DNA of 64,000 bases from Cavia porcellus (lineage: Eukaryota; Chordata; Mammalia; Rodentia; Caviidae): the NCBI RefSeq assembly GCF_034190915.1, contig NW_026947697.1:1-64000 (forward strand), written 5' to 3'. The notes under the pieces are model-generated. The model did no database searches, was not told the DNA's origin, and saw nothing but the letters and a program-made list of their open reading frames with translations. Shown in pieces: positions 1 to 13,840 of the stretch; the first letter of the stretch is position 1; every line of letters starts with the position of its first letter. The position numbers and the translations under genes were made by a program.

Positions 1-1695
1 CTCCTACTAGTGAATCTAATGTGACACAAACCCATAGAATGCGCACCACCCCGTGATGTTTTTCTCACTCCTACTAGTGAATCTAATGTGACACACACCC
101 ATACAATGCGCACCACCCCGTGATGTTTTCTCAATGCTACTAGTGAATCTAATGTGACACACACCCATACAATGCGCACCATCCCGTGATGTTTTTCTCA
201 CACCTACTAGTGAATCTAATGTGACACACACCCATACAATGCGCACCACCCCGTGATGTTTTTCTCACTCCTACTAGTGAATCTAATGTGACACACACCC
301 ATACAATGCGCACCACCCCGTGATGTTTTTCTCACTCCTACTAGTGAATCTAATGTGACACACACCCATACAATGCGCACCACCCCGTGATGTTTTTCTC
401 ACTCCTACTAGTGAATCTAATGTGACACATACCCGTACAATGCGCACCACCCCGTGATGTTTTTCTCACTCCTACTAGTGAAACTAATGTAACACACACC
501 CATACAATGCGCACCACCCCGTGATGTTTTTCTCACTCCTACTAGTGAATGTAATGTAACACACACCCAGACAATGCGCACCACCCCATGATGTTTTTCT
601 CACTCCTACTAGTGAATGTAATGTAACACACACCCATACAATGCTCACCACCCCGTGATGTTTTTCTCACTCCTACTAGTGAATGTAATGTAACACGCAC
701 CCATACAATGCGCACCACCCCGTGATGTTTTTCTCACTCCTACTAGTGAATCTAATGTAACACACACCCATACAATGCGCACCACCCCGTGTTTTTCTCA
801 CTGCTAATAGTGAATCTAATGTAACACACACCCATACAATGCGCACCACCCCGTGATGTTTTTCTCACTGCTACTAGTGAATCTAATGTAACACACACCC
901 ATACAATGCGCACCACCCCGTGATGTTTTTCTCACTGCTACTAGTGAATCTAATGTAACACACACCCATACAATGCGCACCACCCCGTGATGTTTTTCTC
1001 ACTGCTACTAGTGAATCTAATGTAACACACACCCATACAATGCGCACCACCCCGTGATGTTTTTCTCACTGCTACTAGTGAATCTAACGTAACACACACC
1101 CATACAATGCGCACCACCCCGTGATGTTTTTCTCACTGCTACTAGTGAATGTAATGTAACACACACCCATACAATGCGCACCACCCCGTGCTGTTTTTCT
1201 CACTGCTACTAGTGAATGTAATGTAACACACACCCATACAATGCGCACCACCCCGTGATGTTTTTCTCACTGCTACTAGTGAATGTAATGTAACACACAC
1301 CCATACAATGCGCACAACCCCACTGATGTTTTTCTCATTCCTACTAGTGCATCTAATGTAACACACACCCATAAAATGCGCACCCCCCCGTGATGTTTTT
1401 CCTCACTCCTTCTAGTGAAACTAATGTAACACACACCCATACAATGCGCACCACCCCGTGATGTTTTTCTCAATCCTACTAGTGAAACTAATGTAACACA
1501 CACCCATACAATGCGCACCACCCCGTGATGTTTTTCTCACTGCTACTAGTGAATGTAATGTAACACTCACCCATACAATGCGCACACCCCCGTGATGTTT
1601 TTCTCACTGCTACTAGTGAATGTAATGTGACACACACCCATACAATGCCCACGACCCCGTGATGTTTTTCTCACTCCTACTAGTGAATCTAATGT
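1..1695 (+). repeat. Left section of array, mixed monomers
   Basis: About 25 monomers. The first six or seven carry GTGAC with CTCC and GAATC, and the stretch then switches to GTAAC with CTCC/CTGC and GAATG or GAATC. It includes a copy with a 3-bp loss (CCGTGTTTTT in place of CCGTGATGTTTTT, near 787), the same lesion that marks the cycle copies between 26 and 63 kb. Copies near 1310-1620 have small indels (one-base gains near 1313 and 1398, C-run changes near 1383 and 1580). The monomers near 1470-1660 resemble part of block Y (CAATCC plus GAAAC, then AACACTCACCC), so this is probably the right-hand edge of another X/Y unit lying mostly outside the window. Confidence 0.8.
268..334 (+). repeat. 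Reference monomer (consensus-like copy)
   Basis: This 67-bp copy is a convenient reference: CTCCTACTAG at 268-277, the GAATC variant site near 279-283, AATGTGACAC near 286-295, a short CA tract and CCCATAC, the CpG-bearing TGCGCA, the C4 run before GTGATG, and the T5 run before CTCA at its end. The main polymorphic sites elsewhere are C/G at unit base 3, T/C at unit base 8, C/G/A at the GAATC site, G/A in GTGAC, A/G in CCCATAC, and T-to-C or T-to-A changes in the T5 run. The unit start is arbitrary because the repeat is continuous. Confidence 0.95.
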
Positions 1696-2811
1696 GACAC
1701 AAACCCATAGAATGCGCACCACCCCGTGATGTTTTTCTCACTCCTACTAGTGAATCTAATGTGACACACACCCTTACAATGCGCACCATCCCGTGATGTT
1801 TTTCTCACTGCTACTAGTGAATCTAATGTGACACACACCCATACAATGCGCACCATCCCGTGATGTTTTTCTCACTCCTACTAGTGAATCTAATGTGACA
1901 CACACCCATACAATGCGCACCACCCCGTGATGTTTTTCTCACTCCTACTAGTGAATCTAATGTGACACACACCCATACAATGCGCACCACCCCGTGATGT
2001 TTTTCTCACTCCTACTAGTGAATCTAATGTGACACACACCCGTACAATGCGCACCACCCCGTGATGTTTTTCTCAATCCTACTAGTGAATGTAATGTGAC
2101 ACACACCCATACAATGCGCACCACCCCGTGATGTTTTCTCACTCCTACTAGTGAAATAATGTGACACACACCCATACAATGCGCACCACCCCGTGATGTT
2201 TTTCTCACTGCTACTAGTGAATCTAATGTAACACACACCCATACAATGCGCACCACCCCGTGATGTTTTCTCACTGCTACTAGTGAATCTAATGTAACAC
2301 TCACCCATACAATGCGCACCACCCCGTGATGTTTTTCTCACTGCTACTAGTGAATGTAATGTAACACACACCCATACAATGCGCACCACCCGTGATGTTT
2401 TTCTCACTGCTACTAGTGAATGTATGTAACACACACCCATACAATGCGCACCACCCCGTGATGTTTTTCTCACTCCTACTAGTGAATGTAATGTAACACA
2501 CACCCATACAATGCGCACCACCCCGTGATGATTTTCTCACTCCTACTAGTGAATGTAATGTAACACACACCCATACAATGCGCACCACCCCGTGATGTTT
2601 TTCTCACTGCTACTAGTGAATGTAATGTAACACACACCCATACAATCCGCACCACCCCGTGATGTTTTTCTCACTGCTACTAGTGAATGTAATGTAACAC
2701 ACACCCATACAATGCGCACCACCCCGTGATGTTTTTCTCACTGCTACTAGTGAATGTAATGTAACACACACCCATACAATGCGCACCACCCCGTGATGTT
2801 TTTCTCACTCC
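1696..2811 (+). repeat. Fragment of block X interior
   Basis: The monomer order follows the interior of block X: a GTGACACAAACCCATAG copy, a CCCTTACAATG copy with CACCATCCCG at 1771, a run of GTGAC copies, then GTAAC copies ending with CAATCCGC near 2643. The equivalent landmarks in X1 are at 4371, 4446 and about 5456. Compared with X2 this fragment is about two monomers shorter between CCCTTAC and CAATCCGC, and it contains several one-base losses (near 2130, 2152, 2261, 2386 and 2418). It is followed directly by X1, which suggests that the X-type higher-order repeat extends upstream of the window. Confidence 0.75.
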
Positions 2812-5800
2812 TACTAGTGCATCTAATGTAACACACACCCGTACAATGCGCACCACCCCGTGATGTTTTTCTCACTCCTACTAGTGCATCTAATGTAACA
2901 CACACCCATACAATGCGCACCACCCCGTGATGTTTTTCTCACTGCTACTAGTGAATGTAATGTAACACACACCCATACAATGCGCACCACCCCGTGATGT
3001 TTTTCTCACTCCTACTAGTGCATCTAATGTAACACACACCCATACAATGCGCACCACCCCGTGATGTTTTTCTCACTCCTACTAGTGCATCTAATGTAAC
3101 ACACACCCATACAATGCGCCCCACCCCGTGATGTTTTTCTCACTCCTACTAGTGCATCTAATGTAACACACACCCATACAATGCGCACCACCCCGTGATG
3201 TTTTTCTCACTCCTACTAGTGAAACTAATGTAACACACACCCATACAATGCGCACCACCCCGTGATGTTTTTCTCAATCCTACTAGTGAATCTAATGTAA
3301 CACACACCCATACAATGCGCACCACCCCGTGATGTTTTTCTCACTCCTACTAGAGAATGTAATGTAACACACACCCATACAATGGCCACCACCCCGTGAT
3401 GTTTTTCTCACTCCTACTAGTGAATGTAATGTAACACACACCCGTACAATGCGCACTACCCCGTGATGTTTTTCTCACTCCTACTAGTGAATGTAATGTA
3501 ACACACACCCGTACAATGCGCACCACCCCGTGATGTTTTTCTCACTCCTACTAGTGAATCTAATGTAACACACACCCGTACAATGCGCACCACCCCGTGA
3601 TGTTTTTCTCACTCCTACTAGTGAATCTAATGTAACACACACCCGTACAATGCGCACCACCCCGTGATGTTTTTCTCATTCCTACTAGTGCATCTAATGT
3701 AACACACACCCATACAATGCGCACCACCCCGTGATGTTTTTCTCACTCCTACTAGTGAAACTAATGTAACACACACCCATACAATGCGCACCACCCCGTG
3801 ATGTTTTTCTCAATCCTACTAGTGAATCTAATGTAACACACACCCATACAATGCGCACCACCCCGTGATGTTTTTCTCACTCCTACTAGAGAATGTAATG
3901 TAACACACACCCATACAATGCGCACCACCCCGTGATGTTTTTCTCACTCCTACTAGTGAATGTAATGTAACACACACCCATACAATGCGCACCACCCCGT
4001 GATGTTTTTCTCACTCCTACTAGTGAATGTAGTGTAACACACACCCATACAATGCGCACCACCCCGTGATGATTTTCTCACTCCTACTAGTGAATCTAAT
4101 GTAACACACACCCATACAATGCGCACCACCCCGTGATGTTTTTCTCACTCCTACTAGTGAATGTAATGTAACACACACCCATACAATGCGCACCACCCCG
4201 TGCTGTTTTTCTCACTGCTACTAGTGAATGTAATGTAACAAACACCCATACAATGCGCACCACCCCGTGCTGTTTTTCTCACTGCTACTAGTGAATGTAA
4301 TGTAACACACACCCATACAATGCCCACCACCCCGTGATGTTTTTCTCACTCCTACTAGTGAATCTAATGTGACACAAACACATAGAATGCGCACCACCCC
4401 GTGATGTTTTTCTCACTCCTACTAGTGAATCTAATGTGACACACACCCTTACAATGCGCACCATCCCGTGATGTTTTTCTCACTGCTACTAGTGAATCTA
4501 ATGTGACACACACCCATACAATGCGCACCATCCCGTGATGTTTTTCTCACTCCTACTAGTGAATCTAATGTGACACACACCCATACAATGCGCACCACCC
4601 CGTGATGTTTTTCTCACTCCTACTAGTGAATCTAATGTGACACACACCCATACAATGCGCACCACCCCGTTATGTTTTTCTCACTCCTACTAGTGAATCT
4701 AATGTGACACACACCCGTACAATGCGCACCACCCCGTGATGTTTTTCTCAATCCTACTAGTGAATGTAATGTGACACACACCCATACAATGCGCACCACC
4801 CCGTGATGTTTTTCTCACTCCTACTAGTGAATATAATGTGACACACACCCATACAATGCGCACCACCCCGTGATGTTTTTCTCACTGCTACTAGTGAATC
4901 TAATGTAACACACACCCATACAATGCGCACCACCCCGTGATGTTTTTCTCACTGCTACTAGTGAATCTAATGTAACACACACCCATACAATGCGCACCAC
5001 CCCGTGATGTTTTTCTCACTGCTACTAGTGAATGTAATGTAACACACACCCATACAATGCGCACCACCCCGTGATGTTTTTCTCACTGCTACTAGTGAAT
5101 GTAATGTAACACACACCCATACAATGCGCACCACCCCGTGATGTTTTTCTCACTCCTACTAGTGAATGTAATGTAACACACACCCATACAATGCGCACCA
5201 CCCCGTGATGATTTTCTCACTCCTACTAGTGAATGTAATGTAACACACACCCATAAAATGCGCACCACCCCGTGATGTTTTTCTCACTCCTACTAGTGAA
5301 TGTAATGTAACACACACCCATACAATGCGTACCACCCCGTGATGTTTTTCTCACTCCTACTAGTGAATGTAATGTAACACACACCCATACAATGCGCACC
5401 ACCCCGTGATGTTTTTCTCACTGCTACTAGTGAATGTAATGTAACACACACCATACATCCGCACCACCCGTGATGTTTTTCTCACTGCTACTAGTGAATG
5501 TAATGTAACACACACCCATACAATGCGCACCACCCCGTGATGTTTTTCTCACTGCTACTAGTGAATGTAATGTAACACACACCCATACAATGCGCACCAC
5601 CGCGTGATGTTTTTCTCACTCCTACTAGTGCATCTAATGTAACACACACCCGTACAATGCGCACCACCCAGTGATGTTTTCTCACTCCTACTAGTGCATC
5701 TAATGTAACACACACCCATACAATGCGCACCCACCCCGTGATGTTTTTCTCACTGCTACTAGTGAATGTAATGTAACACACACCCATACAATGCGCACCA

Positions 5801-7489
5801 CCCGTGATGTTTTTCTCACTCCTACTAGTGCATCTAACGTAACACACACCCATACAATGCGCACCACCCCGTGATGTTTTTCTCACTCCTACTAGTGCAT
5901 CTAATGTAACACACACCCATACATGCGCCCCACCCCGTGATGTTTTTCTCACTCCTACTAGTGCATCTAATGTAACACACACCCATACAATGCGCACCAC
6001 CCCGTGATGTTTTTCTCACTCCTACTAGTGAAACTAATGTAACACACACCCATACAATGCGCACCACCCCGTGATGTTTTTCTCAATCCTACTAGAGAAT
6101 GTAATGTAACACACACCCATACAATGCGCACCACCCCGTGATGTTTTTCTCACTCCTACTAGAGAATGTAATGTAACACACACCCATACAATGCGCACCA
6201 CCCCGTGATGTTTTCTCACTCCTACTAGTGAATGTAATGTAACACACACCCGTACAATGCGCACCGCCCCGTGATGTTTTTCTCACTCCTACTAGTGAAT
6301 GTAATGTAACACACACCCGTACAATGCGCACCATCCCGTGATGTTTTTCTCACTCCTACTAGTGAATCTAATGTAACACACACCCGTACAATGCGCACCA
6401 CCCCGTGATGTTTTTCTCACTCCTACTAGTGAATCTAATGTAACACACACCCATACAATGCGCACCACCCCGTGATGTTTTTCTCATTCCTACTAGTGCA
6501 TCTAATGTAACACACACCCATACAATGCGCACCACCCCGTGATGTTTTTCTCACTCCTACTAGTGAAACTAATGTAACACACACCCATACAATGCGCACC
6601 ACCCCGTGAAGTTTTTCTCGATCCTACTAGTGAAACTAATGTAACACACACCCATACAATGCGCACCACCCCGTGATGTTTTTCTCACTCCTACTAGTGA
6701 ATGTAATGTAACACACACCCATACAATGCGCACCACCCGTGATGATTTTCTCACTCCTACTAGTGAATCTAATGTAACACACACCCATACAATGCGCACC
6801 ACCCCGTGATGTTTTTCTCACTCCTACTAGTGAATGTAATGTAACACACACCCATACAATGCGCACCACCCCGTGATGTTTTTCTCACTCCTACTAGTGA
6901 ATGTAATGTAACACACACCCATACAATGCGCACCACCCCGTGATGTTTTTCTCACTCCTACTAGTGAATGTAATGTAACACACACCCATACAATGCGCAC
7001 CACCCCGTGATGTTTTCTCACTCCTACTAGTGAATGTAATGTAACACACACCCATACAAATGCGACCACCCCGTGATGATTTTCTCACTCCTACTAGTGA
7101 ATCTAATGTAACACACCCATACAATGCGCACCACCCCGTGATGATTTTCTCACTCCTACTAGTGAATCTAATGTAACACACACCCATACAATGCGCACCA
7201 CCCCGTGATGTTTTCTCACTCCTACTAGTGAATCTAATGTAACACACACCCATACAATGCACACCACCCCGTGATGTTTTTCTCACTCCTACTAGTGAAT
7301 GTAATGTAACACACACCCATACAATGCGCACCACCCCGTGATGTTTTTCTCACTCCTACTAGTGAATGTAATGTAACACACACCCATACAATGCGCACCA
7401 CCCCGTGATGTTTTTCTCACTCCTACTAGTGAATGTAATGTAACACACACCCATACAATGCGCACCACCCCGTGATGTTTTCTCACTCC
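2812..7489 (+). repeat. Higher-order block X, copy 1 (70 monomers)
   Basis: Starts at the first of a group of GTGCATC monomers, one with CCCGTAC, and ends just before the same group recurs at 7490. The actual length of 4678 bp is 12 short of 70 x 67 = 4690, the deficit being single-base losses after about 5450. Landmarks include the GTGACACAAACACATAG copy at 4371, CCCTTAC at 4446 and CAATCCGC near 5456. From 2812 to about 5440 it aligns without indels to X3 at a constant offset of 11029, with only scattered substitutions (for example near 3384-3386). Confidence 0.9.
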
Positions 7490-9680
7490 TACTAGTGCAT
7501 CTAATGTAACACACACCCGTACAATGCGCACCACCCCGTGATGTTTTTCTCACTCCTACTAGTGCATCTAATGTAACACACACCCATACAATGCGCACCA
7601 CCCCGTGATGTTTTCTCACTGCTACTAGTGAATGTAATGTAACACACACCCATACAATGCGCACCACCCCGTGATGTTTTTCTCACTCCTACTAGTGCAT
7701 CTAATGTAACACACACCCATACAATGCGCACCACCCCGTGATGTTTTTCTCACTCCTACTAGTGCATCTAATGTAACACACACCCATACAATGCGCCCCA
7801 CCCCGTGATGTTTTTCTCACTCCTACTAGTGCATCTAATGTAACACACACCCATACAATGCGCACCACCCCGTGATGTTTTTCTCACTCCTACTAGTGAA
7901 ACTAATGTAACACACACCCATACAATGCGCACACCCCCGTGATGTTTTTCTCAATCCTACTAGTGAATCTAATGTAACACACACCCATACAAGCGCACCA
8001 CCCCGTGATGTTTTTCTCACTCTACTAGAGAATGTAATGTAACACACACCCATACAATGCGCACCACCCCGTGATGTTTTTCTCACTCCTACTAGTGAAT
8101 GTAATGTAACACACACCCGTACAATGCGCACTACCCCGTGATGTTTTTCTCACTCCTACTAGTGAATGTAATGTAACACACACCCGTACAATGCGCACCA
8201 CCCCTTGATGTTTTCTCACTCCTACTAGTGAATCTAATGTAACACACACCCGTACAATGCGCACCACCCCGTGATGTTTTTCTCACTCCTACTAGTGAAT
8301 CTAATGTAACCACACCCCGTACAATGCGCACCACCCCGTGATGTTTTTCTCATTCCTACTAGTGCATCTATGTAACACACACCCATACAATGCGCACCAC
8401 CCGTGATGTTTTCTCACTCCTACTAGTGAAACTAATGTAACACACACCCATACAATGCGCACCACCCCGTGATGTTTTTCTCAATCCTACTAGTGAATCT
8501 AATGTAACACACACCCATACAATGCGCACCACCCCGTGATGTTTTTCTCACTCCTACTAGAGAATGTATGTAACACACACCCATACAATGCGCACCACCC
8601 CGTGATGTTTTTCTCACTCCTACTAGTGAATGTAATGTAACACACACCCATACAATGCGCACCACCCCGTGATGTTTTTCTCACTCCTACTAGTGAATGT
8701 AGTGTAAACACACCCATACAATGCGCACCACCCCTGATGATATTTCTCACTCCTACTAGTGAATCTAATGTAACACACACCCATACAATGCGCACCACCC
8801 CGTGATGTTTTTCTCACTCCTACTAGTGAATGTAATGTAACACACACCCATACAATGCGCACCACCCCGTGCTGTTTTTCTCACTGCTACTAGTGAATGT
8901 AATGTACAAACACCCATACAATGCGCACCACCCCGTGCTGTTTTCTCACTGCTACTAGTGAATGTAATGTAACACACACCCATACAATGCCCACCACCCC
9001 GTGATGTTTTTCTCACTCCTAATAGTGAATCTAATGTGACACAAACACATAGAATGCGCACCACCCGTGATGTTTTTCTCACTCCTACTAGTGAATCTAA
9101 TGTGACACACACCCTTACAATGCGCACCATCCCGTGATGTTTTTCTCACTGCTACTAGTGAATCTAATGTGACACACACCCATACAATGCGCACCATCCC
9201 GTGATGTTTTTCTCACTCCTACTAGTGAATCTAATGTGACACACACCCATACAATGCGCACCACCCCGTGATGTTTTTCTCACTCCTACTAGTGAATCTA
9301 ATGTGACACACACCCATACAATGCGCACCACCCCGTTATGTTTTTCTCACTCCTACTAGTGAATCTAATGTGACACACACCCGTACAATGCGCACCACCC
9401 CGTGATGTTTTTCTCAATCCTACTAGTGAATGTAATGTGACACACACCCATCAATGCGCACCACCCCGTGATGTTTTTCTCACTCCTACTAGAGAATATA
9501 ATGTGACACACACCCATACAATGCGCACCACCCCGTGATGTTTTTCTCACTGCTACTAGTGAATCTAATGTAACACACACCCATACATTGCGCACCACCC
9601 CGTGATGTTTTTCTCACTGCTACTAGTGAATCTAATGTAACACACACCCATACAATGCGCACCACCCCATGATGTTTTCT
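5450..9680 (+). other. Tract of private single-base deletions (probable consensus errors)
   Basis: Relative to X3, which has none, this tract lacks about 26 bases in total: 12 between 2812 and 7490 (from about 5450 on), 11 between 7490 and 9038, and 3 between 9038 and 10121. The losses are mainly one base from C4, T5 or AA runs (CCACCCGTG, GATGTTTTCTC, ACATCC). The tract begins in the second half of X1, crosses the X1/X2 boundary at 7490 and stops near 9673. It thus follows physical position and not repeat ancestry. That pattern fits homopolymer under-calling in an under-polished stretch of a long-read assembly; real mutation cannot be excluded from sequence alone. Confidence 0.8.
5623..7489 (+). 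repeat. Second sub-block of X, about 28 monomers
   Basis: Block X is itself composite. At 5623 the same starter series as at 2812 recurs: GTGCATC with CCCGTAC, GTGCATC, a CTGC GAATG copy, then more GTGCATC copies including one with GCGCCCC, then GAAAC. The order then differs, with two ACTAGAGAATG copies in a row and a GCACCGCCCC copy. X therefore equals about 42 monomers (2812-5622) plus about 28 monomers (5623-7489) sharing a common start, as expected from an older unequal exchange. Confidence 0.75.
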
Positions 9681-12165
9681 CACTGCTACTAGTGAATGTA
9701 ATGTAACACACACCCATACAATGCGCACCACCCCGTGATGTTTTTCTCACTGCTACTAGTGAATGTAATGTAACACACACCCATACAATGCGCACCACCC
9801 CGTGATGTTTTTCTCACTCCTACTAGTGAATGTAATGTAACACACACCCATACAATGCGCACCACCCCGTGATGATTTTCTCACTCCTACTAGTGAATGT
9901 AATGTAACACACACCCATAAAATGCGCACCACCCCGTGATGTTTTTCTCACTCCTACTAGTGAATGTAATGTAACACACACCCATACAATGCGCACCACC
10001 CCGTGATGTTTTTCTCACTCCTACTAGTGAATGTAATGTAACACACACCCATACAATGCGCACCACCCCGTGATGTTTTTCTCACTGCTACTAGTGAATG
10101 TAATGTAACACACACCCATACAATCCGCACCACCCCGTGATGTTTTTCTCACTGCTACTAGTGAATGTAATGTAACACACACCCATACAATGCGCACCAC
10201 CCCGTGATGTTTTTCTCACTGCTACTAGTGAATGTAATGTAACACACACCCATACAATGCGCACCACCGCGTGATGTTTTTCTCACTCCTACTAGTGCAT
10301 CTAATGTAACACACACCCGTACAATGCGCACCACCCAGTGATGTTTTTCTCACTCCTACTAGTGCATCTAATGTAACACACACCCATACAATGCGCACCA
10401 CCCCGTGATGTTTTTCTCACTGCTACTAGTGAATGTAATGTAACACACACCCATACAATGCGCACCACCCCGTGATGTTTTTCTCACTCCTACTAGTGCA
10501 TCTAACGTAACACACACCCATACAATGCGCACCACCCCGTGATGTTTTTCTCACTCCTACTAGTGCATCTAATGTAACACACACCCATACAATGCGCCCC
10601 ACCCCGTGATGTTTTTCTCACTCCTACTAGTGCATCTAATGTAACACACACCCATACAATGCGCACCACCCCGTGATGTTTTTCTCACTCCTACTAGTGA
10701 AACTAATGTAACACACACCCATACAATGCGCACCACCCCGTGATGTTTTTCTCAATCCTACTAGAGAATGTAATGTAACACACACCCATACAATGCGCAC
10801 CACCCCGTGATGTTTTTCTCACTCCTACTAGAGAATGTAATGTAACACACACCCATACAATGCGCACCACCCCGTGATGTTTTTCTCACTCCTACTAGTG
10901 AATGTAATGTAACACACACCCGTACAATGCGCACCGCCCCGTGATGTTTTTCTCACTCCTACTAGTGAATGTAATGTAACACACACCCGTACAATGCGCA
11001 CCATCCCGTGATGTTTTTCTCACTCCTACTAGTGAATCTAATGTAACACACACCCGTACAATGCGCACCACCCCGTGATGTTTTTCTCACTCCTACTAGT
11101 GAATCTAATGTAACACACACCCATACAATGCGCACCACCCCGTGATGTTTTTCTCATTCCTACTAGTGCATCTAATGTAACACACACCCATACAATGCGC
11201 ACCACCCCGTGATGTTTTTCTCACTCCTACTAGTGAAACTAATGTAACACACACCCATACAATGCGCACCACCCCGTGAAGTTTTTCTCGATCCTACTAG
11301 TGAAACTAATGTAACACACACCCATACAATGCGCACCACCCCGTGATGTTTTTCTCACTCCTACTAGTGAATGTAATGTAACACACACCCATACAATGCG
11401 CACCACCCCGTGATGATTTTCTCACTCCTACTAGTGAATCTAATGTAACACACACCCATACAATGCGCACCACCCCGTGATGTTTTTCTCACTCCTACTA
11501 GTGAATGTAATGTAACACACACCCATACAATGCGCACCACCCCGTGATGTTTTTCTCACTCCTACTAGTGAATGTAATGTAACACACACCCATACAATGC
11601 GCACCACCCCGTGATGTTTTTCTCACTCCTACTAGTGAATGTAATGTAACACACACCCATACAATGCGCACCACCCCGTGATGATTTTCTCACTCCTACT
11701 AGTGAATGTAATGTAACACACACCCATACAATGCGCACCACCCCGTGATGATTTTCTCACTCCTACTAGTGAATCTAATGTAACACACACCCATACAATG
11801 CGCACCACCCCGTGATGATTTTCTCACTCCTACTAGTGAATCTAATGTAACACACACCCATACAATGCGCACCACCCCGTGATGTTTTTCTCACTCCTAC
11901 TAGTGAATCTAATGTAACACACACCCATACAATGCACACCACCCCGTGATGTTTTTCTCACTCCTACTAGTGAATGTAATGTAACACACACCCATACAAT
12001 GCGCACCACCCCGTGATGTTTTTCTCACTCCTACTAGTGAATGTAATGTAACACACACCCATACAATGCGCACCACCCCGTGATGTTTTTCTCACTCCTA
12101 CTAGTGAATGTAATGTAACACACACCCATACAATGCGCACCACCCCGTGATGTTTTTCTCACTCC
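7490..12165 (+). repeat. Higher-order block X, copy 2 (70 monomers)
   Basis: Repeats X1 with the same landmark order: GTGCATC group at 7490, GTGACACAAACACATAG at 9038, CCCTTAC at 9112, CAATCCGC at 10121. Length is 4676 bp, 14 short of 4690, with all losses before about 9680. From 10121 onward the copy is clean and matches X3 at a constant offset of 6365 (95 x 67). Three consecutive GATGATTTTCTC copies near 11683, 11750 and 11817 recur in X3 at +6365. Confidence 0.92.
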
Positions 12166-13840
12166 TACTAGTGAATCTAATGTGACACACACCCATACAA
12201 TGCGCACCACCCCGTGATGTTTTTCTCACTCCTACTAGTGAATCTAATGTGACACACACCCATACAATGCGCACCACCCTGTGATGTTTTTCTCACTCCT
12301 ACTAGTGAATCTAATGTGACACAAACCCATAGAATGCGCACCACCCCGTGATGTTTTTCTCACTCCTACTAGTGAATCTAATGTAACACACACCCAAACA
12401 ATGCGCACCACCCCGTGATGTTTTTCTCAATCCTACTAGTGAAACTAATGTAACACACACCCATACAATGCGCACCACCCCGTGATGTTTTTCTCACTGC
12501 TACTAGTGAATGTAATGTAACACTCACCCATACAATGTGCACCACCCCGTGATGTTTTTCTCACTGCTACTAGTGAATGTAATGTGACACACACCCATAC
12601 AATGTGCACCACCCCGTGATGTTTTTCTCACTCCTACTAGTGAATGTAATGTGACACACACCCATACAATGCGCACCACCCCGTGATGTTTTTCTCACTC
12701 CTACTAGTGAATCTAATGTGACACACACCCGTACAATGCGCACCACCCCGTGATGTTTTTCGCACTCCTACTAGTGAATGTAATGTGACACACACCCATA
12801 CAATGCGCACCACCACGTGATGTTTTTCTCACTGCTACTAGTGAATCTAATGTAACACACACCCATACAATGCGCACCACCCCGTGATGTTTTTCTCACT
12901 GCTACTAGTGAATGTAATGTAACACACACCCATACAATGCGCACCACCCCGTGATGTTTTTCTCACTGCTACTAGTGAATGTAATGTAACACACACCCAT
13001 ACAATGCGCACCACCCCGTGATGTTTTTCTCACTCCTACTAGTGAATGTAATGTAACACACACCCATACAATGCGCACCACCCCGTGATGTTTTTCTCAC
13101 TGCTACTAGTGAATGTAATGTAACACACACCCATACAATGCGCACCACCCCGTGATGTTTTTCTCACTGCTACTAGTGAATGTAATGTAACACACACCCA
13201 TACAATGCGCACCACCCCGTGATGTTTTTCTCACTGCTACTAGTGCATGTAATGTAACACACACCCATACAATGCGCACCACCCCGTGATGTTTTTCTCA
13301 CTCCTACTAGTGCATCTAATGTAACACACACCCATACAATGCGCACCACCCCGTGATGTTTTTCTCACTCCTACTAGTGCATCTAATGTAACACACACCC
13401 ATACAATGCGCACCACCCCGTGATGTTTTTCTCACTCCTACTAGTGCATCTAATGTAACACACACCCATACAATGCGCACCACCCCGTGATGTTTTTCTC
13501 ACTCCTACTAGTGAAACTAATGTAACACACACCCATACAATGCGCATCACCCCGTGATGTTTTTCTCACTCCTACTAGTGAATCTAATGTAACACACACC
13601 CATACAATGCGCACCACCCCGTGATGTTTTTCTCACTCCTACTAGAGAATGTAATGTAACACACACCCATACAATGCGCACCACCCCGTGATGTTTTTCT
13701 CACTCCTACTAGTGAATGTAATGTAACACACACCCATACAATGCGCACCACCCCGTGATGTTTTTCTCACTGCTACTAGTGAATGTAATGTAACACACAC
13801 CCATACAATGCGCACCACCCCGTGATGTTTTTCTCACTCC
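12166..13840 (+). repeat. Higher-order block Y, copy 1 (25 monomers)
   Basis: Exactly 25 x 67 = 1675 bp separate the end of X2 from the start of X3. Landmarks are CACCCTGTG at 12280, a CCCAAACAATG copy, AACACTCACCC with AATGTGCACC near 12530, GTTTTTCGCAC at 12761, a CACGTG copy at 12814, GTGCATGTAATG at 13244 and GCGCATCACC near 13543. All recur at +6365 in Y2. Block Y is missing between X1 and X2, so the X1-X2 junction is a direct X-X join. Confidence 0.92.

Noticed and set aside
2024..2521. 165-codon minus-strand reading frame
   Set aside because: Same mechanism: several short monomers between 2130 and 2430 keep the frame open. There is no independent start context, codon signature or domain.
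5491..6000. 169-codon minus-strand reading frame, the longest in the window, as a possible repeat protein
   Set aside because: It is a three-frame readthrough of the satellite extended by several one-base deletions in the error-rich tract. The clean sister copies in X2 and X3 have no such frame.
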